The position numbers and the translations under genes were made by a program. The notes under the pieces were generated by a model. It was not told where the DNA came from and did no database searches. It worked only from the letters and a program-made list of their open reading frames with translations. A DNA stretch of 64,000 nt, from NCBI RefSeq assembly GCF_014596945.1, contig NZ_JACVXB010000006.1, positions 63,770 through 127,769 of the forward strand. Direction: 5' to 3'. The stretch is from Aestuariibaculum sediminum (GTDB taxonomy: Bacteria; Bacteroidota; Bacteroidia; Flavobacteriales; Flavobacteriaceae). Positions 41,942-49,504 of this stretch are shown here, piece by piece; the stretch's first letter is position 1; every line of letters begins with the position of its first letter.

Positions 41942-41955
41942 ATGACAAATGTCAT
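41942..41955. promoter_or_regulatory. Perfect 14-base palindrome upstream of tonB
   Basis: ATGACA-AA-TGTCAT, a 6+6 perfect inverted repeat 49 bases before the tonB ATG. Three bases later TAGTATTTG looks like a -7 box with one extra spacer base. Size and symmetry suit a dimeric repressor or response regulator; which one is unknown. Confidence 0.45.
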
Positions 41956-42004
41956 AGTATTTGGGCTATTAAATAAGTAACTTTTACTATAAAATTTAAT
42001 AGCC

Positions 42005-42748
42005 ATGTTACCTAAGAAAAATTCCGATGTAGAAATTGGCAGAAACAGCAGTATATATTTTGCTATCGGTCTTAATATTATGCTTTTTTTGTCTTGGCAA
42101 GCCTTAGAATATAAAACTTATGATAAGGAAGAGGTTGATATTGGGTATGTAAATATGCAAGCGCAAACCCAAGAAGACATTCCTGTTGTAAAAATAAGTG
42201 CTCCAGCACCTCCACCTCCGCCACCCCCTGCAATAGTACAGGAACAGGTTAGTATTGTAGAAGATGATATTGATATTGAGGAAACTATTTTTGAAAGTAC
42301 AGAAACCAATCAAAGTGATGCTATTGTTGAATATAGTGCCGAGGTTGGGGTTTCTGATGTTAATGTTACTGAAATAGAAGAGGTGGCTGAGGTTCCATTT
42401 TCAATAATTGAAAGTGTTCCTGTATTTCCGGGATGTGAGGGGAAATCCAAACAAGAAACTATAAAATGTTTCAATAGAAAAGTTTTAGAGCATGTAAAAG
42501 CCAATTTTGTTTATCCTGAGCAAGCTATAGATTTGGGAATTCAAGGGCGGGTAAATGTGGTTTTTATAATTGATGACAAAGGTTATGTGACCGATATTAA
42601 ATCAAGAGGACCTGATAATTTGTTGCAAACAGAAGCCGAACGCATTATAAGTTTACTGCCTAAAATGAAACCAGGAATGCAACGTGGCAGACCTGTAAAG
42701 GTGAATTATGCGGTGCCAATAGTGTTTAAATTTCATTCGTCTATTTAA
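42005..42748 (+). CDS. tonB: TonB family energy-transducing protein
   Basis: 247 residues: cytoplasmic start, one membrane helix at 16-33, a periplasmic spacer with an Ala-Pro block (APAPPPPPPPA, 67-77) and an acidic stretch rich in Glu/Asp (~85-130), and a C-terminal TonB domain from about 160 (FVYPEQAIDLGIQGRVNVVF, VNYAVPIVFKF). VPVFPGCEG just before it is the usual Bacteroidota form. It passes proton-motive energy from ExbB/ExbD to outer-membrane receptors. No exbB or exbD is nearby, and the TonB receptor at 49505 is seven kb away. It ends in a strong terminator. Confidence 0.88.
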   Translation: MLPKKNSDVEIGRNSSIYFAIGLNIMLFLSWQALEYKTYDKEEVDIGYVNMQAQTQEDIPVVKISAPAPPPPPPPAIVQEQVSIVEDDIDIEETIFESTETNQSDAIVEYSAEVGVSDVNVTEIEEVAEVPFSIIESVPVFPGCEGKSKQETIKCFNRKVLEHVKANFVYPEQAIDLGIQGRVNVVFIIDDKGYVTDIKSRGPDNLLQTEAERIISLLPKMKPGMQRGRPVKVNYAVPIVFKFHSSI

Positions 42749-42807
42749 CCCTAATTTTTTGTAAAACCCGAATAACTTTTTTAGTAAAGTGTATCACGGG
42801 TTTAAGG

Positions 42808-42845
42808 TCAAGATATATTGATTCTCGATATATCTTGATTTTTTT
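42808..42845 (+). terminator. Terminator after tonB
   Basis: TCAAGATATAT (42808-42818), nine-base loop, ATATATCTTGA (42828-42838), then seven T. Eleven perfect base pairs, AT-rich stem. Confidence 0.85.
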
Positions 42846-42901
42846 ATGCGCAAACACTTCAGACTTAAAAAATGACAATTCGGTACAAAGGATTTAAAAA
42901 C

Positions 42902-42929
42902 TCCGTTTATTCATTGCAAATTTGTTTAA
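42902..42929 (+). promoter_or_regulatory. Candidate LytTR binding elements upstream of the sensor kinase
   Basis: TCCGTTTAT at 42902-42910 fits the LytTR half-site consensus [TA][AC][CA]GTTN[AG][TG] at every position, and a partial second copy, TTTGTTTAA, lies at 42921-42929. The gap is 10 bases, shorter than the 12-13 described for other LytTR proteins. The rest of the 304-base spacer 42749-43052 holds the tonB terminator and no gene. Confidence 0.3.
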
Positions 42930-43052
42930 AAGTTAGAATGAAATGTTTTTATAATAATCAAAAATATTAACGAAAATAGCTTTAAACATTTCTTTTATTA
43001 ACTTTAAAGATGAAGTATATCAATATATTATATATCGTAAGATTAAATCAAA

Positions 43053-44390
43053 ATGCCTAAAACAATTAAAAATATCATTATCACCTTTTTTATTGGTTGT
43101 GCCATTTTTTTCGTTGGAAATTACATTGAAGATGGCTTACAGTTTTCTAATAGGAACGAAGTGATTCTCGATTTTGCTTTTTATCAGTTGTATGCTTTTG
43201 TTATAGGGTATTCGAATATGTTTTTTTTCGGGTACCTAGAAAAAAGGAACTGGAAAAAAACAGATTCTATAAAACGGATATTAGTTGGTATAGTAGGTTC
43301 TGTTGTTGTTACGGTGTTAGATTTATTTGTGTTACGGGCATCAATTTCTGTGGTGGTTTATGGGAATTCATTTAATCAGTTTTTAACGCACGAAAGGTTC
43401 TCGTACTACGGTTTTGGGCTAATTATAACGTTAATTATTGTTGTTATTTTTCATTTGATATATTTCTATAATCGTTATCAGCAGAATAGAATCAAAGAAC
43501 AAAAAGTAATTGCTGGTACTGCCAGTGCTAAATTTGATGCGCTTAAAAATCAGCTGGATCCCCATTTTCTTTTTAATAGTTTAAATGTATTAACAAGCTT
43601 AATTGATGAAAATCCTGAAAATGCTCAAAAATTTACAACAGCATTATCAAAAATATATCGCTATGTACTTGAACAAAAAAATAAGGAATTGGTATCGGTA
43701 GATGAAGAGCTTAATTTTGCTCGAACTTATATGTCGCTGCTAAAAATGCGTTTTGAAGATAGTATTGTGTTTAAAATACCCCAACAGGCTTCAAACCCCG
43801 ATTTTAAAGTAGTCCCGTTGTCGTTGCAGTTGCTCTTGGAAAATGCCGTAAAACATAATATGGTTACCGTAAATAAACCACTACATATTAACATTTTTGA
43901 AGATGAAAATTATTTAGTTGTCGAAAACAATTTGCAACCTAAGCAAATAGTGAAAAAGAGTAGTGGTGTGGGATTAAGTAATATTATGCAGCGCTACAAA
44001 TTGCTTACTAATAGAAAATTAAACATCAATCAGGAGGCGAACCGTTTTGCAGTTGCAATTCCAATGCTTTCAAAACAAATATCAGTTATGAGGACATCAA
44101 ATCAAACAATCGACGACAATTATGTACGCGCCCGGAAACATGTGGAAGAACTTAAAGGATTTTATTATAATCTATTTTCTTACTGCTTGGTTATTCCGTT
44201 TTTAATTTTTGTTAACTACAGAACATCTTGGCAATTCCAATGGTTTTGGTTTCCAATGTTAGGTTGGGCACTAGGGTTAAGCATTCAAGGGTTTAGGGTG
44301 TTTGTTAACGATAAGTTTTTTGGCCGAAATTGGGAAAAGCGTAAAATGGAACAATTCATGACAGAGGAAGAGCGCGCTAACTGGAATTAA
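43053..44390 (+). CDS. LytS-type sensor histidine kinase with C-terminal 2TM domain
   Basis: 445 residues. Four membrane helices at about 8-23, 40-60, 75-97 and 120-140, then a His_kinase domain with phospho-accepting His171 in DALKNQLDPHFLFNSLNVL and an HATPase part (PLSLQLLLENAVKHN, SSGVGLSNIMQRYKLL). The last ~80 residues form a 2TM domain (KHVEELKGFYYNLFSY, GRNWEKRKMEQFM), the same domain as the next gene, so this protein is a kinase-2TM fusion. It signals to the LytTR regulator two genes on. Four bases separate it from the 2TM gene. Confidence 0.9.
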   Translation: MPKTIKNIIITFFIGCAIFFVGNYIEDGLQFSNRNEVILDFAFYQLYAFVIGYSNMFFFGYLEKRNWKKTDSIKRILVGIVGSVVVTVLDLFVLRASISVVVYGNSFNQFLTHERFSYYGFGLIITLIIVVIFHLIYFYNRYQQNRIKEQKVIAGTASAKFDALKNQLDPHFLFNSLNVLTSLIDENPENAQKFTTALSKIYRYVLEQKNKELVSVDEELNFARTYMSLLKMRFEDSIVFKIPQQASNPDFKVVPLSLQLLLENAVKHNMVTVNKPLHINIFEDENYLVVENNLQPKQIVKKSSGVGLSNIMQRYKLLTNRKLNINQEANRFAVAIPMLSKQISVMRTSNQTIDDNYVRARKHVEELKGFYYNLFSYCLVIPFLIFVNYRTSWQFQWFWFPMLGWALGLSIQGFRVFVNDKFFGRNWEKRKMEQFMTEEERANWN

Positions 44391-44393
44391 ATC

Positions 44394-44732
44394 ATGAATA
44401 GAATGAGATCTTTAAGAAAAAATACAGAATCGCCATTTAATAAGGAAGATGCTTATTTAAGGGCGGAAAATAGAATTAAGAAATTAAAAGGATTTTATTG
44501 GCATTTATTTTGGTATGTAATAATTAATCTGTTTTTAATTATTTTAAAATTAGTATATGATCTGAATGATGAATTCTGGTCGTTTAATACCTTTTCAACT
44601 GCTATATTTTGGGGTGTAGGATTGTGTTTTCATGCGTTTGGAGTTTTTGGAAAACACCTTATTTTTTCCAGAGATTGGGAGAATCGGAAAATACAGGAGT
44701 TTCTAGATAAGGATAAAAATCAATGGGAATAG
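44394..44732 (+). CDS. 2TM domain protein
   Basis: 112 residues. A charged start with ENRIKKLKGFYWHLFWYVI, two membrane helices (~35-55 and 68-88), and the end FSRDWENRKIQEFLDKD, a pattern found in the 2TM family. It repeats the C-terminal domain of the kinase just upstream, with the same GFY and W-E-R/K-K-x-x-E-F elements, so it probably arose by duplication. 2TM proteins almost always sit in LytTR operons and may be a membrane partner or inhibitor of the kinase, but this has not been shown to my knowledge. Confidence 0.85.
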   Translation: MNRMRSLRKNTESPFNKEDAYLRAENRIKKLKGFYWHLFWYVIINLFLIILKLVYDLNDEFWSFNTFSTAIFWGVGLCFHAFGVFGKHLIFSRDWENRKIQEFLDKDKNQWE

Positions 44733-44765
44733 TGTACTAGCCATGTTCAAAAAAAATTGAAAGTG

Positions 44766-45524
44766 ATGCATGTTATAATTATAGAAGATGAAAAACCATC
44801 GGCACGCCGTTTAAATAGGATGCTGGAAAAGCAAAATATTGTGGTGCAAACTATGTTACATTCGGTAGAAACTGCTTTGCAATGGTTTGAAAATAATAAT
44901 CATCCAGATTTAATTTTCCTTGATATTCAGTTAAGCGATGGTTTGTCTTTCGAAATTTTTGAAACCATCAATATAAAAAGTGCCGTTATTTTTACTACAG
45001 CTTACGACGAGTATGCACTTCAGGCCTTTAAATTGAATAGTATCGATTATTTATTAAAACCAATAGATGAAGATGAGTTGACATTGGCGGTTAAAAAGTA
45101 CCGGGAGCGAATACCAGATAAAAAATCTGTTGTGTTAGATTTTAATGATATTAAGGAATTATTGGTAAATCCAATAGATCGGGAATACAAAAAACGATTT
45201 TCGGTAAAAGTCGGACAACATTTAAAACTTATTGCGGTAAGTGATATTGAGTGTTTTTATAGTATGAATAAAGGAACATACTTACATACCAATAACGGAA
45301 GAAATTATCTTTTAGATACCACGCTCGAACAGTTGGAACATGAACTTGAGCCAGAACTTTTTTTTAGAATTAACCGGAAATTCTTTGTGAATATAAATGC
45401 AATAAACGATATGGTTAGCTATACGAATTCACGATTGGAAATTAAATTAAACTCCTTTGCTGATCAACAAGTTATTGTAGCCCGTGAACGGGTTAAAGAT
45501 TTTAAAGCTTGGCTGGAAGCTTAA
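44766..45524 (+). CDS. LytTR family response regulator
   Basis: 252 residues from ATG 44766 (MHVIIIEDEKPSARRL); a TTG three codons earlier is in frame but gives an atypical start. Receiver domain: acidic pair in IIIEDE, phospho-Asp53 in IFLDIQLSDG, Thr in FTTAYDEYA and Lys in YLLKPID. A LytTR DNA-binding domain covers ~145-250 (FSVKVGQHLKLIAVSDIECF, LFFRINRKFFVNINAI). It completes the kinase/2TM/regulator set and converges with the LETM1-related gene three bases from its stop. Its own operon's upstream region has LytTR-like half-sites. Confidence 0.92.
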   Translation: MHVIIIEDEKPSARRLNRMLEKQNIVVQTMLHSVETALQWFENNNHPDLIFLDIQLSDGLSFEIFETINIKSAVIFTTAYDEYALQAFKLNSIDYLLKPIDEDELTLAVKKYRERIPDKKSVVLDFNDIKELLVNPIDREYKKRFSVKVGQHLKLIAVSDIECFYSMNKGTYLHTNNGRNYLLDTTLEQLEHELEPELFFRINRKFFVNINAINDMVSYTNSRLEIKLNSFADQQVIVARERVKDFKAWLEA

Positions 45525-45527
45525 AAA

Positions 45528-46703
45528 TTAATCTTCATCAATACGGTTTTCATCAAAGGCCGATGGTAATAACTTTGGAATAAATTTTACCACTAAGGGT
45601 AGTAAAATAGCTCCGCCGGGAAGCAAAAAGATTGCTAAACTTGGTATCGATTTGAAAATATCCAACAATTGTTCTTGAACTTTTTTCTGTTCCTCGGAAG
45701 TTAAATCCCGAATAGTAGACTGACTTAAAAGCACCATTAGCTCTTTACTATCTTTAAGTTCCTGGTATAATCGCTTACTATTTCTGGTAATAAGCTTTTT
45801 TACCATTTTACTCGAGTTGTTGTAAAAACTCTGAACCATATTTTTCGACCCTAATATGGCAATTTTGTCTTTATGTAGGGTGTAAAATGTGTTTACAGTT
45901 TCCAAGGACTTTTTAATAAGCGTGGTCTCAATATTCAAATCTTGACCTAACTGTATTAAAAAGCGTTTCTCGTTACTATCTATAGTTTTGTCAGTCCATG
46001 CTGCCATACATGCTAAATCTAAAATATATTGCTTTTCTAAAGGCGTTTTTATATTTGAAATAGCCTTGTCGTATGTTATGTTTTCGTGATCCTGATAGCG
46101 TAACGACGATTCTATAAGCCGAATTAAACTCTCATCATATTGGTTTTTTATGTCTTTTGAGTTTAATACATCTAGAGATATACATTCAATAGAAGCTTCT
46201 AGATTTTTAATGTAATCTATAGAAATAGATTTATTCTTTAAATACGCATCATAAGTTAATACATCAATATATAATAACGCATTAATTATAAAGTAATTAA
46301 AGTTTTTAGTTAAAATATTAGCATCTATCTGTATACGCTTGTGAATAAGCTTTTCAAGTTGTTCGTTTGATTTTTTACCCCCAAGTAATTCATCGAAAAA
46401 CGATGTTTTCTTTTCGCTAATTTCGGTGTAAAAATTAATAACGCTTTCTACAAAAGGAATGTGCGTCTCAGCTTTATAATGGGTGTGAAGCAGGGCAAGA
46501 CAAAGGTTTACTTTACAGAGTTCTTCTTCTATTAAGTCACCCTTTTCAACAAGTTTTAAAACCACTTTCAAATTACTGCCATAAATAAAACCGCAATCTC
46601 TTAAAGCTATGTAAAAAGACGTTTTACTAATGCCTTCCAGATTTTTATCTGGTTTAACTTCTTTAAGTAATTTTTTTATCCAACCGTTTGCAGAGGGATT
46701 CAT
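45528..46703 (-). CDS. LETM1-related biofilm-associated family protein
   Basis: 391 residues, no signal peptide, mostly helical. The N-terminus MNPSANGWIKKLLKEV and the central part LDLACMAAWTDKTIDSNEKRF (a TerB-like helical unit with conserved acidic residues), then the end LLPGGAILLPLVVKFIPKLLPSAF, which is the LETM1-like ribosome-binding-type tail, together match the flavobacterial LETM1-related biofilm-associated family. The name derives from related genes affecting biofilms; mechanism unknown. It is a single-gene unit, convergent with the LytTR gene and divergent from the DUF4331 cluster with 145 bases between. Confidence 0.75.
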   Translation of the reverse strand: MNPSANGWIKKLLKEVKPDKNLEGISKTSFYIALRDCGFIYGSNLKVVLKLVEKGDLIEEELCKVNLCLALLHTHYKAETHIPFVESVINFYTEISEKKTSFFDELLGGKKSNEQLEKLIHKRIQIDANILTKNFNYFIINALLYIDVLTYDAYLKNKSISIDYIKNLEASIECISLDVLNSKDIKNQYDESLIRLIESSLRYQDHENITYDKAISNIKTPLEKQYILDLACMAAWTDKTIDSNEKRFLIQLGQDLNIETTLIKKSLETVNTFYTLHKDKIAILGSKNMVQSFYNNSSKMVKKLITRNSKRLYQELKDSKELMVLLSQSTIRDLTSEEQKKVQEQLLDIFKSIPSLAIFLLPGGAILLPLVVKFIPKLLPSAFDENRIDED

Positions 46704-46848
46704 ATCACATGGTTTTATGGGTGTAAATGTAATGTTTTCAATGAAAATTAAGCAATATTTTTCTTTAACAAAATTTTAACAAAACCGATAGTTTCTTTTT
46801 TTCGTAGGTATGGGCAAGAAACAAAATTAAATACCAATTTATCAGATT

Positions 46849-47535
46849 ATGAGAAAATTAAGAACAGTTTTAGGATTAGGAGTTTTAGCAGTGGCTAGTT
46901 ACTTCGTTGTTGCAGCCGACCATATTGATGCTCCAGAGGTGCAAGGTGGTTCAAGCGATATTACAGATTTTTACGCCTTTCAAGGTGAAGATACCAATAA
47001 CATGGTGTTCGTAGCTAATGTGCAGGGACTTTTAAGTCCTGCTAATACGGCTTCAGCAAGTTTTGATGAAAGCGTTATGATTGAATTTAACATTGATAGC
47101 GACAACGATTTTGTTGAAGATTACGTCATTCAGGCCATTCCAAAAAATGGAAAAATGTATGTTATCGGACCAAAAATGCCTACTCAAACAGGTTTAAATA
47201 GTATGGTAGTAGCTAGCGATATTGAAAACGCAGCAGTTACCAATATTACACCTTACGGAGCGAATGCTTTAATAGGAAGCAAAAATGGAGTTAGTGTTTT
47301 CGCTGGTCCAAGAGATGATCCTTTCTTTATGGATTTTGCACGTTATGTTCAAATTGTTACTCCAGGCGATGATGACGGTGATGGCATGGAAGAAGGTGCA
47401 TTTTTACCAGATGGTATGGCTTCAGATACCTTCGCAGGAACCAATGTGATGTCTGTTGTAGTTGAAGTGCCTAAATCAACCATAGGAGGAAGCGGAACTA
47501 TTAACACCTGGGTAGAATCGAAAAGAAAACAATAA
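46849..47535 (+). CDS. DUF4331 family secreted protein
   Basis: 228 residues with a signal peptide (1-23, no lipobox Cys). DUF4331 core begins at residue 24: DHIDAPE, then SSDITDFYAFQGE, and FNIDSDNDFVEDY (Asp83-Asp91) and GDDDGDGMEEGAF (near 175), both like calcium-binding Asp-rich loops. The family has no established role; the invariant His-x-Asp near the start suggests a metal site. First of four same-strand genes (DUF4331, DUF4331 lipoprotein, TPR lipoprotein, TonB receptor). It appears to hold the N-terminal half of longer DUF4331 proteins, with the second gene supplying the other half. Confidence 0.8.
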   Translation: MRKLRTVLGLGVLAVASYFVVAADHIDAPEVQGGSSDITDFYAFQGEDTNNMVFVANVQGLLSPANTASASFDESVMIEFNIDSDNDFVEDYVIQAIPKNGKMYVIGPKMPTQTGLNSMVVASDIENAAVTNITPYGANALIGSKNGVSVFAGPRDDPFFMDFARYVQIVTPGDDDGDGMEEGAFLPDGMASDTFAGTNVMSVVVEVPKSTIGGSGTINTWVESKRKQ

Positions 47536-47562
47536 AAACTAATTAACGAAAAACACACGATT

Positions 47563-48117
47563 ATGAAAAATATTAAAATACTAGCAGCACTTCTAATAAT
47601 ACCATTTTTAGCATATAACTGTAGTGATGACGACGATATGAAATATGAAATGAAATGGCCTGATTTATCGGGTACTTATGTGCAGGAAGACCAAATGGGA
47701 AGACCGGCTGTAAATACTGTTTTTGTATCGGCTGCAAGCAAGGATATGTTTAACGTAACTATACCATCCATGCAAAATGCATCATTCCAAAGTATGTTTC
47801 AAACGAATTTGGAAGCTTTAAGCCCTGCCTATGCCAACGCAGGTGATAAAAATGCTTTAGGTTTAGATGCGGCAGCTTTTACAGGTGTACTGGCAACCGA
47901 CGTATTAAATGTATCGTTAGATGGAACCACAACCTTTTATGACGGAACTAATGTATTAACAGGACGAAATTTATCTGATGACGTTATTACCGTTGAGTTA
48001 CTGTTAATTTTTGGTGGTGAAGACTTTTCAGAAAATCCTGGGTTGTCTGATGATAATGTAGATGCCAACGATAAAGCCTTTTTAGCCTCATTTCCTTACC
48101 TCGCTTCACCTTGGTAA
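47563..48117 (+). CDS. DUF4331-type surface lipoprotein
   Basis: 184 residues with a lipoprotein signal ending AYNC (Cys20), followed by SDDDD. Bacteroidota lipoproteins with an SDDDD or SDDFE sequence directly after the Cys are exported to the cell surface, so this protein is predicted to face outward. The body has LSGTYVQEDQMGRPAVNTVF, LTGRNLSDDVITVELLLIFGG and the end DDNVDANDKAFLASFPYLA, which I know from the C-terminal part of DUF4331 proteins. It lies 27 bases after the first DUF4331 gene. With the receptor at 49505 it occupies the place SusD has in Sus-like systems; that role is inference. Confidence 0.75.
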   Translation: MKNIKILAALLIIPFLAYNCSDDDDMKYEMKWPDLSGTYVQEDQMGRPAVNTVFVSAASKDMFNVTIPSMQNASFQSMFQTNLEALSPAYANAGDKNALGLDAAAFTGVLATDVLNVSLDGTTTFYDGTNVLTGRNLSDDVITVELLLIFGGEDFSENPGLSDDNVDANDKAFLASFPYLASPW

Positions 48118-48131
48118 TTTTTAAATTGAAA

Positions 48132-48165
48132 ATCAGGAACCAAATAAATTCATTTGGTTTCTGAT
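48132..48165 (+). other. Intercistronic hairpin within the DUF4331 cluster
   Basis: ATCAGGAACCAAAT (48132-48145), six-base loop, ATTTGGTTTCTGAT (48152-48165): 14 pairs including one G-T. It is not followed by a T-run, so more likely an mRNA stability element or partial attenuator that keeps the two DUF4331 messages more abundant than the TPR and receptor genes. Confidence 0.55.
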
Positions 48166-48200
48166 GTTTCTAAACTAACAACAAACAAAAACATAAAACC

Positions 48201-49490
48201 ATGAAATTTCTATATATAATCTCGATTTGTATGCTTGCTTTATTTGCGAGTTGTACAAATTCAAAAGAAAAAATAACAGACCCTGATGCATATTCGCTTT
48301 ACTTGGAGGCGGAATCTAATGAAGCGGAACAACAAACGTTGCAAGATTTAGAATTTTGGCAGGAAAAATTCATTCAAACCCCCAATCAATTTCCCTATCT
48401 GGCAAAAATTGCGGGAGCTTACAATCAGCTTTTCGGAATTACGGGAGAAGTTGCCTATTTAAAACAAGCCGAGGACACCTTCGAAACATTAAACGATAAG
48501 ACGCACTACTCCAATTCAGCCTATTTAAAAGGCCTTGCAGGAACTTATATTTCGCAGCATAAATTTAAAGAGGCCTTAGCGGTATTGAAAAAAGCGGAAG
48601 CAAATGCAGATAAGCTGGAAGGTACTCAGAAAATGCTTTTTGACGTGCATCTGGAATTAGGGAACTATGAGCTCGCAAAAAGTTATTTAGATAAATTTAG
48701 TAACGATGCCGATTTCGATTATTTAATTCGTGTCGCAAAATGGTCGGATCATAGAGGGGATTTAACCGCGGCAATAAAATATTTAGAACAAGCTAAAATC
48801 AGGGCAGAGCAGTCTAACTCTAAAAGCCTGAAACAATGGATTTATACCAATTTAGCTGATTTTTATGGACATAATGGTCAAATTAAAGCCTCGTATAATC
48901 ATTTCCTGAAAGCATTAGCGCTAAACCCAAATAATGCCTATGCTAAACGCGGCATTGCTTGGATTGTGTATTCGCACGAGAAAAACCCGGACGAAGCATT
49001 ACGCATATTAAATGCTGTTACCCAAACCTACCACGCTCCAGATTATTATTTGCTTAAAGCTGAAATCGCCGAATTTAAAGGCGATATGAATCTTCATAGG
49101 CAAGCATTAAAAGCATATCAAACGGCAGTTAATAATCCTATGTACGGAGATATGTATAATACTTATAATGTGTCACTTTATGCCAATAATGTGGAGAAAT
49201 TAGATGAAGCATTAAAACTGGCTGAAATAGAGGTGGCCAATCGTCCAACTCCAGAATCCTATAGTTTATTGGCATGGACATATTATAAAAAAGGTTTTAA
49301 AAGACGGGCATTAAAAATTGTAAAGGATCGCGTTGCCAATAAAACGTATGAGCCGCAAAGCTTACTTCATTTAGCACACATTTATAAAGCTAATAATAAG
49401 TTAAAAGAAGTAAAACATTTGAAAAACGAATTACTTGAAAGTATTTTTGAATTAGGCCCCTTAACGGCAAAAGAAATCAAAAACATTTAA
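48201..49490 (+). CDS. TPR-repeat lipoprotein
   Basis: 429 residues; lipoprotein signal ending LFASC (Cys18), followed by TNSKEK, which is not a surface-export signal, so probably periplasm-facing. At least eight tetratricopeptide-like helical pairs from ~50 on: YLKGLAGTYISQHKFKEAL, AVLKKAEANADKLEG, YNHFLKALALNPNNAYAKRG, PESYSLLAWTYYKKGFKRRA. TPR arrays dock other proteins. It lies between the DUF4331 lipoprotein (83 bases) and the TonB receptor (14 bases), so it may bridge the receptor to periplasmic partners. Function not known. Confidence 0.85.
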   Translation: MKFLYIISICMLALFASCTNSKEKITDPDAYSLYLEAESNEAEQQTLQDLEFWQEKFIQTPNQFPYLAKIAGAYNQLFGITGEVAYLKQAEDTFETLNDKTHYSNSAYLKGLAGTYISQHKFKEALAVLKKAEANADKLEGTQKMLFDVHLELGNYELAKSYLDKFSNDADFDYLIRVAKWSDHRGDLTAAIKYLEQAKIRAEQSNSKSLKQWIYTNLADFYGHNGQIKASYNHFLKALALNPNNAYAKRGIAWIVYSHEKNPDEALRILNAVTQTYHAPDYYLLKAEIAEFKGDMNLHRQALKAYQTAVNNPMYGDMYNTYNVSLYANNVEKLDEALKLAEIEVANRPTPESYSLLAWTYYKKGFKRRALKIVKDRVANKTYEPQSLLHLAHIYKANNKLKEVKHLKNELLESIFELGPLTAKEIKNI

Positions 49491-49504
49491 CCAAAAAGTC
49501 AACC

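Noticed and set aside
41942-41955. FNR/Crp-type site reading of the tonB palindrome
   Set aside because: The half-site ATGACA does not match TTGAT or TGTGA and the centre is two bases, too short for that family.
42118-42309. Minus-strand open frame with Gly-rich text opposite the tonB proline block
   Set aside because: It is produced by the complement of the Ala-Pro repeat codons of TonB and has no independent start or neighbour support.
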